The notes below the pieces were generated by a model. The model worked only from the letters and a program-made list of their open reading frames with translations. It was not told where the DNA came from and ran no database searches. Positions 1-7,519 of a stretch of DNA of 52,547 bases are shown here, piece after piece (within the stretch, counting starts at the first letter, position 1; the number at the start of each line of letters is the position of its first letter). The translations under genes and the position numbers were made by a program. Origin of the DNA: Pseudomonas paralactis (GTDB lineage Bacteria > Pseudomonadota > Gammaproteobacteria > Pseudomonadales > Pseudomonadaceae); the NCBI RefSeq assembly GCF_001439735.1, contig NZ_JYLN01000017.1, positions 1 to 52,547 on the forward strand, written 5' to 3'.

Positions 1-127
1 CGGCTGACAAAGACTGATTGATCGTCGTATGCTTTTTCATGGGCTCGCCCTCGCTGTCGTTGGCTTCTATAAGAATGCCACCGTGGCGCATAGACGCCTC
101 GGCTTGGGCGAGTCCATCTAATTACAG
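1..127. repeat. Terminal inverted repeat, left copy (127 bp)
   Basis: These 127 bases are the exact reverse complement of 52421-52547, and identity stops abruptly at base 128. An exact 127-bp match at both ends fits overlap trimming of a de Bruijn assembly built with word length 127, so the window is probably a whole contig lying between two inverted copies of a longer genomic repeat. On the minus strand it contains an ATG at about base 40 preceded by a GAGGGCGAG ribosome-site-like stretch, opening a frame that runs off the end (MKKHTTINQSLSA). This could be the start of a repeat-encoded gene, which I do not recognise. Confidence 0.85.
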
Positions 128-290
128 AGGGCGATGTACGCTTAACTGACTGGCCCGTTCCCACAGTTGTTTTGTGAGGCTTACATAACCCTCAAGCGCT
201 GATTAACCGCCCGATGAACCGCGCGCACATAGACGCAGCCCCGTGGCCTTTCTAAACTGCGGCTTGTCTTGGGGAGAGGGGTGGGCGCCG

Positions 291-1211
291 ATGAATCGCA
301 ATGAACTACGCAAGGCCGACATCAACCTGATGGTGGTCTTCGAAGCGCTGATGCTTGAGCGCAATGTGACGCGGGTGGCGGAGAAGCTGTTTCTCGGCCA
401 GCCAACCATCAGCTCGGCCCTCAATCGCCTGCGCACTTTGTTCAACGATCCGTTGTTCATTCGCGTCGGCCATCGCATGGAACCCACGGCACGAGCCGAG
501 GAAATCATCCAGCACCTGTCGCCGGCCCTGGATTCCTTGTCATCGGCCCTGAGCCTGACCCATGATTTTGATCCGTCCATCAGCACCATGACCTTTCGCA
601 TCGGCCTCTCCGATGACGTTGAGTTCGGCCTGTTGCCGCCCTTGCTGCGTGCCTTGCGCCAGGAAGCGCCGCAGGTGGTGTTTGTGGTGCAGCATGTGGA
701 TTATTGGCGCATTCCCGACCTGCTGGCGTCCGGCGATATCACCGTGGGCATCACCCAGACTCGCGGCCTGCCGGCAAATGCCAAGCGCAAGCTGCTGCGG
801 CATATCCGCCCCTGCCTGCTGCGTGCCGATGCCTCGGACACGCCGCTGACCCTCGACGAATATTGCTCACGGCCCCATGTGCTGGTGTCCCACACCGCCA
901 ACGTGGCCGGTTTTGCCGATGAGTGGTTGGCCGAAGTCGGCCGCAAGCGCCATGTGGTGCTGTCGGTGCCGCAATACAGCTCGCTGCCGGCCTTGCTCGC
1001 CGGCACCGACATGATCGCCAGCCTGCCGGACTATACCGCCCAGGCCATGGCCGCCAGCGGGAATCTGTTCTGCGAGCCGTTCCCGTTTCAAACCCCGACC
1101 CTGGACTTGTCGATGGTCTGGCTCAGCCACGTCGACACCGACCCGGCGGAGCGCTGGATGCGTTCGCGGCTGGAGGCGTTCATGAGCGACAAGCTCCCGG
1201 CGCCAAGCTGA
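291..1211 (+). CDS. LysR-family transcriptional regulator
   Basis: A 306-residue LysR-type regulator. The N-terminal winged helix-turn-helix (residues about 8-65) contains the typical run V-T-R-V-A-E-K-L-F-L-G-Q-P-T-I-S-S-A-L-N-R-L, followed by a periplasmic-binding-protein-like effector domain. I chose the ATG at 291 because it follows a GGGGAGAGGGG Shine-Dalgarno region and begins at the usual distance from the helix-turn-helix; the frame is open further upstream to 243 but without family-like sequence. It converges on the next LysR gene, only 28 bases away. No metabolic operon adjoins it inside the window, so the effector and targets are unknown; any partner probably lies beyond the repeat at the left edge. 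Confidence 0.9.
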   Translation: MNRNELRKADINLMVVFEALMLERNVTRVAEKLFLGQPTISSALNRLRTLFNDPLFIRVGHRMEPTARAEEIIQHLSPALDSLSSALSLTHDFDPSISTMTFRIGLSDDVEFGLLPPLLRALRQEAPQVVFVVQHVDYWRIPDLLASGDITVGITQTRGLPANAKRKLLRHIRPCLLRADASDTPLTLDEYCSRPHVLVSHTANVAGFADEWLAEVGRKRHVVLSVPQYSSLPALLAGTDMIASLPDYTAQAMAASGNLFCEPFPFQTPTLDLSMVWLSHVDTDPAERWMRSRLEAFMSDKLPAPS

Positions 1212-1239
1212 AAGCAACTGTAGAGACTGCTTGGCGCTT

Positions 1240-2181
1240 TCAACTTGCCGCTTGCAGCTGTTCCTCACACACCCTCACCACTTGCTCACGAAACCAAATA
1301 TTGGCGCTGTCTTGCCCATTGGTTTCGTTCCAGTGCATATCCAGGGTGAACCCCGGCAAACCGTTGGGCGCTTCGCACACACCGAACCCCGGCGTCGGCG
1401 CCAGTAACTTCTGCACGCGGCGTGGCAGGGTGACGATGAAGTCGGTGCCTGCAATCATCTTCAACGCCGCGCTGTAGCTGTTGGCCCGCGCAATCACCTG
1501 GCGCTTGCGCGCCTGACGTGCGAGCCAGCCGTCGATCATATTGGTGTCCGATGTCCACGGTGTGGGGAACACGTGACGCCGCTCGACGAAGGATTGCAGG
1601 CTGAACGCCGGTTCCCTGGGGGCCGAGCGCTGGTCGCACACACAGACCAGGTCATCTTCCAGCAGCATCTGGGTCTTGAAGTCTTTATGGGTGCGATGAA
1701 AGTGCGGGCCGAAGCAGATCACCAGGTCGAGGCGGCCTTCACGCAGGTCATCGACGGGAATGTCGGCTTCCAGCTTCTGCACATTGACGATCACCGGCAG
1801 GTCGGCATGGTCGAAGTGCTTCAACAGACGCGGCAGGATCAATTGCTCGAAGTATTCCGGGGCGCACACATTGAAGGTCACCGCCTGTTGGGTCGGGTCA
1901 AAGGCCTGGCCGCCGGCGTGGCATAGGTTGATGCTTTCCAGGATCTTCTGCACATGCCCGTACATGGTGGTGGCCTTGTACGTCGGACGCATACCGGCTC
2001 GCGTGTTGATAAACAGCTCATCCTCAAAGCTGGTACGCAACTTTTTCAGGCTGTAGCTCACCGTGGACTGGCTGACGAACAGCGTTTCGGACACATCAGT
2101 AACGCTGCTCTGGTCATAGACGGCGATAAACACCATCAAATCCTGCATATCGAGCTTTCTGAGCGAGTTACTGTTTAGCAT
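1240..2181 (-). CDS. LysR-family transcriptional regulator
   Basis: A 313-residue LysR-type regulator with N-terminal helix-turn-helix (S-S-V-T-D-V-S-E-T-L-F-V-S-Q-S-T-V-S-Y-S-L, about residues 25-45) and a C-terminal substrate-binding domain. It starts with ATG at 2181. It lies tail to tail with the LysR gene on its left; on its right the MFS carrier gene reads in the same direction, so the 137-bp gap between them holds this gene's promoter. That gap carries a TTGTAC/GTACAA inverted repeat typical in shape of a LysR operator, suggesting autoregulation. Co-regulation with the carrier is conceivable but not shown. Confidence 0.9.
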   Translation of the reverse strand: MLNSNSLRKLDMQDLMVFIAVYDQSSVTDVSETLFVSQSTVSYSLKKLRTSFEDELFINTRAGMRPTYKATTMYGHVQKILESINLCHAGGQAFDPTQQAVTFNVCAPEYFEQLILPRLLKHFDHADLPVIVNVQKLEADIPVDDLREGRLDLVICFGPHFHRTHKDFKTQMLLEDDLVCVCDQRSAPREPAFSLQSFVERRHVFPTPWTSDTNMIDGWLARQARKRQVIARANSYSAALKMIAGTDFIVTLPRRVQKLLAPTPGFGVCEAPNGLPGFTLDMHWNETNGQDSANIWFREQVVRVCEEQLQAAS

Positions 2182-2201
2182 CGGTTTCGTCCGTAAACCC
2201 T

Positions 2202-2221
2202 TTGTACCGAACTCAGTACAA
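2202..2221. promoter_or_regulatory. Candidate LysR operator
   Basis: Perfect inverted repeat TTGTAC-(8 nt)-GTACAA centred about 30 bases upstream of the LysR start codon at 2181. It has the T-N(n)-A symmetry expected of LysR-type boxes. The assignment to the adjacent regulator is inferred from position. Confidence 0.45.
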
Positions 2222-2318
2222 GACTGAGCAAAATGTTAACGGAACGCTCGTACCAATAGAAAGCTCTGTAGGACCCTTCAATGTTTTGTGGGGGACAAAT
2301 ACTGTTTGTAATACGACG

Positions 2319-3506
2319 TCAGCGAATATGTCGTACGTAATGCCGGGGGTTGAAGCGCAGGACCATCAACAGCATCACCGCAGTCACCGCTGTCAGCGAC
2401 CACCAGGCTCCTTCAAAGCTGCCCAGCTGGTCGCGGATCACTCCGGCAATCAAGGGCGACACCCCGGCAATCAGGTAACCGATGCCCTGTACAAACGCGG
2501 TCAGGCTACCGGCGCGCCGTGGGTTGTCGAGGTGGTCCAGAGACACAATCAGGCTCATGGGAAACAGCCCGCCAATACCCAGGCCGAGCAGGCAAGGCCA
2601 TAGCAGGCTCCAGTGTTGCGGGCTCAGGATCAGGCCGCAGAACCCGAGAATAATCAGCACCAGCAGCCCCGCAATCACGCCGCGTTTATCCTGGCGCCGG
2701 TTGGCGATGGCCGGGGTGACCAGGCCGGAGATGACCTCCATGGCGGTCAGCAAACCCAACAGCAATCCGGCGTTCTGCTCGCTCCAGCCCTGTTCGACGT
2801 AGTACGGCGCCAGCCACGCCAGTACACAGGTGTAGGACGCCGTGCCGAGGCCAAAAAAGATCGCCAACAGCCACGCGCGACGATTGCTGAAAAATGACTC
2901 GCGGGGGGTCGAACCGGCTTGCGGCAAGGGTGGCAAAACTGAACGCTGCGCATACCAGAACACCAGCGCCAACAGCGCCAGCGCTGCCCAGATCGCCAGG
3001 CCGATACGCCAGCTGCCGGTGCGCACTTGCACCAGAGGCGAGAGTGATGCCGCCAGCGCAGCGCCGCCCATAATCGCCGTCACATACAGGCCCATGAACA
3101 GCGAAACGTCGGAGCTGAATCGCGACTTGATCAGCGTCGGCATCAACGCCTGAATCAGCGCAATACCCACCCCTGCGGCAATTGCGCTGACGATCAGCTC
3201 CAGCGCCGAATCCAGGAACAGGCGCGATAACGTCGCCAGCCCAATCACCAGCAGCGACAGCACAATACTGCGATGCTCGCCCAGGCGCTTGGCCAGGCCC
3301 ATGCCAAAAAACATCGCCAGGCCCATGGCCATGACCGGCAACATGGTCAGCAAGGCGGCGCTGCTGAAACTCAACGGCACATCCACGCGAATCGACGACA
3401 ATAACGGCCCCACAGCCGCCATCGACGGGCGCAGGTTAAGGGCGACCAGCACCACGCTGATCATCAGCCATACGGCGGTGGTGGGTTTTACTTGAACGTT
3501 TTCCAT
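2319..3506 (-). CDS. CynX/NimT-family MFS transporter
   Basis: A 395-residue inner-membrane carrier with about 12 hydrophobic segments. The N-terminal A-L-N-L-R-P-S-M-A-A-V-G-P-L-L pattern is characteristic of the cyanate/nitroimidazole (CynX/NimT) branch of the major facilitator superfamily. I placed the start at the ATG at 3506, preceded by AAGGCAGG; an in-frame TTG 21 bases upstream has no better ribosome site. Although CynX is named for cyanate, the real cyanate genes in this window (cynT, cynS, cynR) are 8 kb away, so the substrate here should be left open. A hairpin of the REP type sits between it and the next gene. Confidence 0.85.
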   Translation of the reverse strand: MENVQVKPTTAVWLMISVVLVALNLRPSMAAVGPLLSSIRVDVPLSFSSAALLTMLPVMAMGLAMFFGMGLAKRLGEHRSIVLSLLVIGLATLSRLFLDSALELIVSAIAAGVGIALIQALMPTLIKSRFSSDVSLFMGLYVTAIMGGAALAASLSPLVQVRTGSWRIGLAIWAALALLALVFWYAQRSVLPPLPQAGSTPRESFFSNRRAWLLAIFFGLGTASYTCVLAWLAPYYVEQGWSEQNAGLLLGLLTAMEVISGLVTPAIANRRQDKRGVIAGLLVLIILGFCGLILSPQHWSLLWPCLLGLGIGGLFPMSLIVSLDHLDNPRRAGSLTAFVQGIGYLIAGVSPLIAGVIRDQLGSFEGAWWSLTAVTAVMLLMVLRFNPRHYVRHIR

Positions 3507-3618
3507 GGGCCTGCCTTGATGGGACAAGGGCGAATCAGGCCATGCAGGGGGGAATGGAGCAAATCAGAAAGTCGTTGGGGCTATCTAAAAATCACAGATG
3601 ATTGACGCACCGCCGATC

Positions 3619-3652
3619 AAAATGTGGGAGGAGGCAAGCCCCCCCACATTTT
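3619..3652. repeat. REP hairpin (GTGGGAGGnGGCAAGCC type)
   Basis: Inverted repeat AAAATGTGGG ... CCCACATTTT around a GGAGGCAAGCCCC core, between the carrier gene and the NAD(P)-binding protein gene. It belongs to the second REP family of the window (compare 20217-20260 and 21234-21304) and could stabilise or end the transcript arriving from the right. Confidence 0.7.
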
Positions 3653-3664
3653 TACCGCGGCGTG

Positions 3665-4279
3665 TCAGTAGCCAACGGTGAAGCGCTGACGCGAGTGTTT
3701 CGGTGTTTCGACCTCGTCGATCATGGCGATGGCGTAGTCGGCAAAGCTGATCGAGCTGTTACCGTCACTGCTCACCAGCAGGTCATCCTGGCCCAGGCGG
3801 AATTTGCCGGTACGCTCGGTTCCGTCGAACAGCGCCGAGGGCGACAGGAACGTCCAATCCAATTCCTGTTCCTGGCGTAGCGTTTCCAGGAACTCAGCCC
3901 CGGCACCGGCTTCGGCCTTGTACTCTGCCGGGAAACCTGGGCTGTCGATGACGCGGCTGCCGTCTGGCAGCAACAGCGAACCCGCACCACCCACCACCAG
4001 CAGGCGTTTGACCCCGGCCTTTTTCACCGGGCCGATCACGGCGCTGGCCGGCAAGGTGGCGAAGTGCGCGGCGCTGATCACCACATCGCTGCCGCTGATG
4101 GCGTGTTGCAACGCTTGTGCGTCCAGGGCGTCGACCTGTTTGGCCGTGACACCCGGGCGTACGCCCAGCTTTTCGGTATTGCGGGCGATGGCGGTGACGG
4201 TATGCCCACGGCGCAGGGCTTCTTCCAGCAGTTGGCTACCGGCACGGCCGGTAGCACCAATGATTGCGATTTTGCTCAT
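3665..4279 (-). CDS. NAD(P)-binding (NmrA/SDR-like) oxidoreductase
   Basis: A 204-residue protein starting with a Rossmann dinucleotide-binding strand, I-A-I-I-G-A-T-G-R-A-G-S (residues 4-15), the GATGxxG form found in atypical short-chain dehydrogenases and NmrA-like NAD(P)H-binding proteins. The body reads as a single-domain epimerase-like fold (V-K-K-A-G-V-K-R-L-L-V-V-G-G-A-G). The ATG at 4279 gives MSKIAIIGATG, the usual start of the family; an upstream in-frame ATG at 4291 would add four residues. It lies 34 bases downstream of the metallo-beta-lactamase-fold gene on the same strand, so the two are probably cotranscribed. The substrate is unknown. Confidence 0.85.
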   Translation of the reverse strand: MSKIAIIGATGRAGSQLLEEALRRGHTVTAIARNTEKLGVRPGVTAKQVDALDAQALQHAISGSDVVISAAHFATLPASAVIGPVKKAGVKRLLVVGGAGSLLLPDGSRVIDSPGFPAEYKAEAGAGAEFLETLRQEQELDWTFLSPSALFDGTERTGKFRLGQDDLLVSSDGNSSISFADYAIAMIDEVETPKHSRQRFTVGY

Positions 4280-4313
4280 GACGTTCTCCATCAGGGTTAG
4301 GGTTTAAAGCCAA

Positions 4314-5180
4314 TCACCACTTCATTTCGCCCTTGGCGACTTTGGCGCTCAGTTCCAGCGAGCTTTCGTCGGCGAGGGTGGGGTAACGCTGTTTCATGGC
4401 CGCGATCAGGGCGGCGGAATCCTTGGCCTTGGCGGTTTCGATGTCGAAGGCCTTGATGTAGTCGGCGGTAAATTTCACCGAGGCCAGTGATGGGGTGCCC
4501 AGGTAGTGGCCAGGGATCACGGTTTGTGGCTTCAAGCTTTCAATACGCTCAAGGGTGCTCAGCCAGTCTTTATGGGATTGCGCGCTCTGAGTGTCAGCCA
4601 TCCACAGGTGAATGTTTTCGGCGACCACCACACCACCGACCACGGCTTTGATCGACGGGATCCACACAAAGCTGCGATCCGGCTGCGGGCCGTCCAGACC
4701 GATCACTTCCAGCTGTTGCCCTTCAAGGGTCAGGCTGTGGCCCTGCAGCACCTGGGGCACGACGGTCTTGGCGGGTTTGTCGGCGCCCATTTTCGGGCCC
4801 CAGAATTCCAGCTTGCCGGCGACGGTGGCGTTGATATGGTCGACCACCGGTTGCGGCGCCAGCACCTTGGCGTCGGGGAAGGCGGCGGTCAGGGTGTCGA
4901 GGCCGAAGTAGTAGTCCGGGTCGCCATGGCTGATATAGATGGTGGTCAGGTGTTTGCCGCTGGCGCGGATCTTCTGCACCAGTTGCTCGGCCTGGCCTTT
5001 GCCGAACTGGGCATCCACCAGGATCGCGTCTTTGGCACCGCTGACCAGCACCGAGCTGACGGGAAAGATCGCCGCTTCGCCTGGGTTGTACACGTCCAGT
5101 TTCAGTTCTGCGGCTGCTGCGTGCGCGGCGAAGGCCAGGGCGGCAGTGGCCAGGGTCAAGCGTTTGAAGGTCGAGAACAT
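4314..5180 (-). CDS. Secreted metallo-beta-lactamase-fold protein with altered metal motif
   Basis: A 288-residue protein with a clear N-terminal signal peptide (residues 1-24, ending A-A-A-A-E), so probably periplasmic. The fold is metallo-beta-lactamase-like: strand L-V-D-A-Q-F-G (D56), motif-2 region I-S-H-G-D-P-D-Y-Y-F-G (85-90), and a late V-I-P-G-H-Y-L-G. The classical H-x-H-x-D-H zinc motif is changed to H-G-D-P-D-Y, so zinc binding must be unusual if present. I chose the ATG at 5180 because it begins the signal peptide; the frame runs open further upstream into the divergent LysR gene. It is divergent from that regulator (106-bp gap), which probably controls it together with the downstream oxidoreductase. 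Confidence 0.85.
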   Translation of the reverse strand: MFSTFKRLTLATAALAFAAHAAAAELKLDVYNPGEAAIFPVSSVLVSGAKDAILVDAQFGKGQAEQLVQKIRASGKHLTTIYISHGDPDYYFGLDTLTAAFPDAKVLAPQPVVDHINATVAGKLEFWGPKMGADKPAKTVVPQVLQGHSLTLEGQQLEVIGLDGPQPDRSFVWIPSIKAVVGGVVVAENIHLWMADTQSAQSHKDWLSTLERIESLKPQTVIPGHYLGTPSLASVKFTADYIKAFDIETAKAKDSAALIAAMKQRYPTLADESSLELSAKVAKGEMKW

Positions 5181-5285
5181 CGGGCAGCTCCTGCCATTGG
5201 TAAGGGGTGGATAGAGCTTAGTTGCATAAAACACCACAAAAAATGCGATGCTGGGACATAGTTTGTTTCTGAAATCGGGCAGATC

Positions 5286-6191
5286 ATGGATCGTCTTCAA
5301 GCAATGCGCGTGTTTGTTACTGTGGTGGACCTGGGCAGCCAGTCTGCCGCCGCCGATCATCTGGACCTGTCGCGCCCGGTGGTCTCGCGCTACCTGGCCG
5401 AGCTGGAAGACTGGGTCGGCGCGCGCCTGCTGCACCGCACCACGCGCAAGCTCAGCCTCACCGCTGCCGGGAGCGAAACCCTGCCGCGCTGTCGGCAATT
5501 GCTGGAGTTATGCGGCGATATGCAGGCCGCCGTCAGCGAGCCGGATGACGCACCCCGGGGCTTGTTGCGCCTGAGCGTCAGCACCTCGTTCGGCCAGGCG
5601 CAGCTGGGCGCGGCCATTGCCGAGTACGTCAAGCGCTACCCGTTGGTGACGGTGGATTTGCAGATGCTCGATCGCACGGTGAACCTGGTGGATGAACGCA
5701 TCGACCTGGCGATCCGCACCAGCAATGATCTGGACCCCAACCTGATCGCCCGACGCTTGACCGTGTGCCGCTCGGTGGTATGCGCCACACCGGCCTATCT
5801 GCGAGAGCATCCGGCGCCGCAGAAAGTCGAAGACCTGGCCCGGCACAACTGCCTGACCCACTCCTACTTCGGCAAGAGCCTGTGGCATTTCGAAGAACAG
5901 GGCGAGCACGTGTCGGTGCCGGTGCACGGCAATATCACCGCCAACGAGGCCAGCACGCTATTGCGTATCACCCTGGCCGGGGCAGGGGTGGCGATGCTTC
6001 CCAGTTATCAGGCCGGTGACCTGATCCGCAGTGGTGAACTGGTGCGCTTGCTGCCCGCCGCAGAGCCCCGGCAGATGAACATCTACGCGGTGTACGCCTC
6101 GCGCAAGCACATGCCCTCGGCGCTGCGCAGCCTGCTGGATTTTCTGGTGCTGCGGTTTCCCGAAGCGCCCGCGTGGGACGTCGGGCTTTAA
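5286..6191 (+). CDS. LysR-family transcriptional regulator
   Basis: A 301-residue LysR regulator of the CrgA/AaeR-like group. It begins M-D-R-L-Q-A-M-R-V-F, has the helix-turn-helix with S-Q-S-A-A-A-D-H-L-D-L-S-R-P-V-V-S-R-Y-L, then an effector domain containing the frequent T-S-F-G-Q run. The gene is divergent from the secreted metallo-beta-lactamase-fold gene, the arrangement in which LysR regulators usually control the divergent operon. The ATG at 5286 matches the family start. The effector is unknown. Confidence 0.9.
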   Translation: MDRLQAMRVFVTVVDLGSQSAAADHLDLSRPVVSRYLAELEDWVGARLLHRTTRKLSLTAAGSETLPRCRQLLELCGDMQAAVSEPDDAPRGLLRLSVSTSFGQAQLGAAIAEYVKRYPLVTVDLQMLDRTVNLVDERIDLAIRTSNDLDPNLIARRLTVCRSVVCATPAYLREHPAPQKVEDLARHNCLTHSYFGKSLWHFEEQGEHVSVPVHGNITANEASTLLRITLAGAGVAMLPSYQAGDLIRSGELVRLLPAAEPRQMNIYAVYASRKHMPSALRSLLDFLVLRFPEAPAWDVGL

Positions 6192-6291
6192 GGCGATATA
6201 AACGCGCTGAATGGCAGCCAATCATGGCAACTTGCGCTGACTGACCTATGCTTTAAACAGCGCCGTGTAGATCCGTTCAGAGGTCTGTGCC

Positions 6292-6471
6292 ATGAGTATC
6301 AAAACCAGAAAGTACCTGACGATTTTCACCCTCTGCGCATTGGCGACTGCGTTGTACGGGACAGCCGCCTATCGCGTCGAACAAACACGCATGCAACCGG
6401 CGGCATTCGCCATCAGTTGCCACCAAGATCAATGCGTTCCCCGCACCGGCAGTTTCAGCGCGCTCAGGTAG
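6292..6471 (+). CDS. Small membrane or secreted protein (59 aa)
   Basis: A 59-codon gene starting at ATG 6292, nine bases after an AGAGG ribosome-site-like run. The product begins with charged residues (M-S-I-K-T-R-K-Y), has one hydrophobic stretch (L-T-I-F-T-L-C-A-L-A-T-A-L-Y-G-T-A), and a tail with two cysteines (S-C-H-Q-D-Q-C). It could be an N-terminally anchored or exported small protein; the cysteines could form a disulfide outside the cytoplasm. Its last 8 bases overlap the end of the convergent AraC regulator gene. I do not recognise a family. Confidence 0.6.
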   Translation: MSIKTRKYLTIFTLCALATALYGTAAYRVEQTRMQPAAFAISCHQDQCVPRTGSFSALR

Positions 6472-7339
6472 GCTGCTCGGCCTTCAATTGCTCGCGAAAC
6501 GCCTTGGGTGAAAACCCGACCCTGCGCCGAAACAGGCGCGAGAAGTTGGTCGGGTCGGAAAAGCCCAGCACCTCGGACATCTCATTGATGGTCATGCTGG
6601 TGTAGGTCAACAAACGCTTGGCTTCCAGCAACTGGCGGTCATGCATGATCTGCAACGCCGGCTGCCCGCCCAACTCCCGACAAGTCCCGTTCAAGTGTGA
6701 GACCGAGATGCCCAGCTTGTGGGCCAGGTCTTCAATCTTGGGGTGCTCGCGATAGTGTTGCTCGACCAGTTGAGTGAACCGGCGAAAATACTCGCGACCA
6801 CGCGGCGCCCTTGGATGGCGGCGCTGAATCGCCTGGCGGCTGACCCACACCAGCAACACGCTGACCAGCGCGTGCAACATCATGTCCCGTGCCGGTTGAT
6901 CATCGGCGTATTCGTCCTGCAAGCGGGCGAACAGGTTGTTCAAGTAGTCGCTGTCCTTGCCTGCCGGATAACTGCCCAGGGTTTGCAGACCGTCGACTGT
7001 GGCGCCCAGTTGCGCCTGCAAATGACTGACCAGCGGCGCCGAAAGGGTCAACACGTAACCCTGCACATCTTCGGAAAAACGAAAGCCATGCACGCACAGT
7101 GGCGGTAGCACTTGCAGGCTCGCTTCATTGAGGGTGGTGCGCTGGCCTTCGATTTCCAGTTGAGCCTGGCCTTTGTGCACATACAGCAGCTGGCACAGAT
7201 CCGCGTGCCGGTGGGGCTGGATTTCCCACTGGTATTCCCGACTGCGCCGGGAAATGGTTTCGCAGTGCAACAAATCGGGCGTCGGCCACTGCTGGCTTTC
7301 CCCGTAAAGCTTGAAGACCGGAATCGCGGTTTTGGTCAT
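6464..7339 (-). CDS. pobR: AraC-family regulator of pobA (PobR/PobC type)
   Basis: A 291-residue AraC/XylS-type activator with an N-terminal cupin-like sensing domain (P-H-R-H-A-D-L-C-Q-L-L-Y near residue 43) and two C-terminal helix-turn-helices (I-E-D-L-A-H-K-L-G-I-S-V-S-H-L near 205 and I-N-E-M-S-E-V-L-G-F-S-D-P-T-N-F-S-R-L-F-R-R near 255). It is divergent from pobA over a 180-bp gap. In Pseudomonas an AraC-type protein in this position activates 4-hydroxybenzoate hydroxylase in response to 4-hydroxybenzoate, unlike the IclR-type PobR of Acinetobacter. Function is inferred from family plus this neighbourhood. Confidence 0.85.
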   Translation of the reverse strand: MTKTAIPVFKLYGESQQWPTPDLLHCETISRRSREYQWEIQPHRHADLCQLLYVHKGQAQLEIEGQRTTLNEASLQVLPPLCVHGFRFSEDVQGYVLTLSAPLVSHLQAQLGATVDGLQTLGSYPAGKDSDYLNNLFARLQDEYADDQPARDMMLHALVSVLLVWVSRQAIQRRHPRAPRGREYFRRFTQLVEQHYREHPKIEDLAHKLGISVSHLNGTCRELGGQPALQIMHDRQLLEAKRLLTYTSMTINEMSEVLGFSDPTNFSRLFRRRVGFSPKAFREQLKAEQPT

Positions 7340-7519
7340 GGTTTCAATCCGATACTCAGGATAATGGTTCGGTAATCGCCCCGATTGGCGAAAAGCACAG
7401 GCTTTGAAGCAGTTTTCACCTTCTTATGCGGTTCGCTCAAGTGAAAAATGTCAGCCACAAGTCCACTGACAACTCTTTCACTCGATACGTTCGGGTCAAG
7501 CGTGAAGGCCATAAAAATA

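Noticed and set aside
2312..2335. TACGAC/GTCGTA inverted repeat at the end of the MFS gene
   Set aside because: Mostly inside the last codons of the gene, without a T-tract; not convincing as a terminator or operator.
2319..3506. Calling the MFS gene the cyanate transporter cynX of the cyn operon
   Set aside because: It is 8 kb from cynTS, has its own neighbours, and the CynX/NimT family covers several substrates.
4506..5261. Long plus-strand open frame (251 codons)
   Set aside because: It lies antisense to the secreted metallo-beta-lactamase-fold gene, has a His/Gln/Gly-biased composition typical of shadow frames in GC-rich DNA, and shows no motif.
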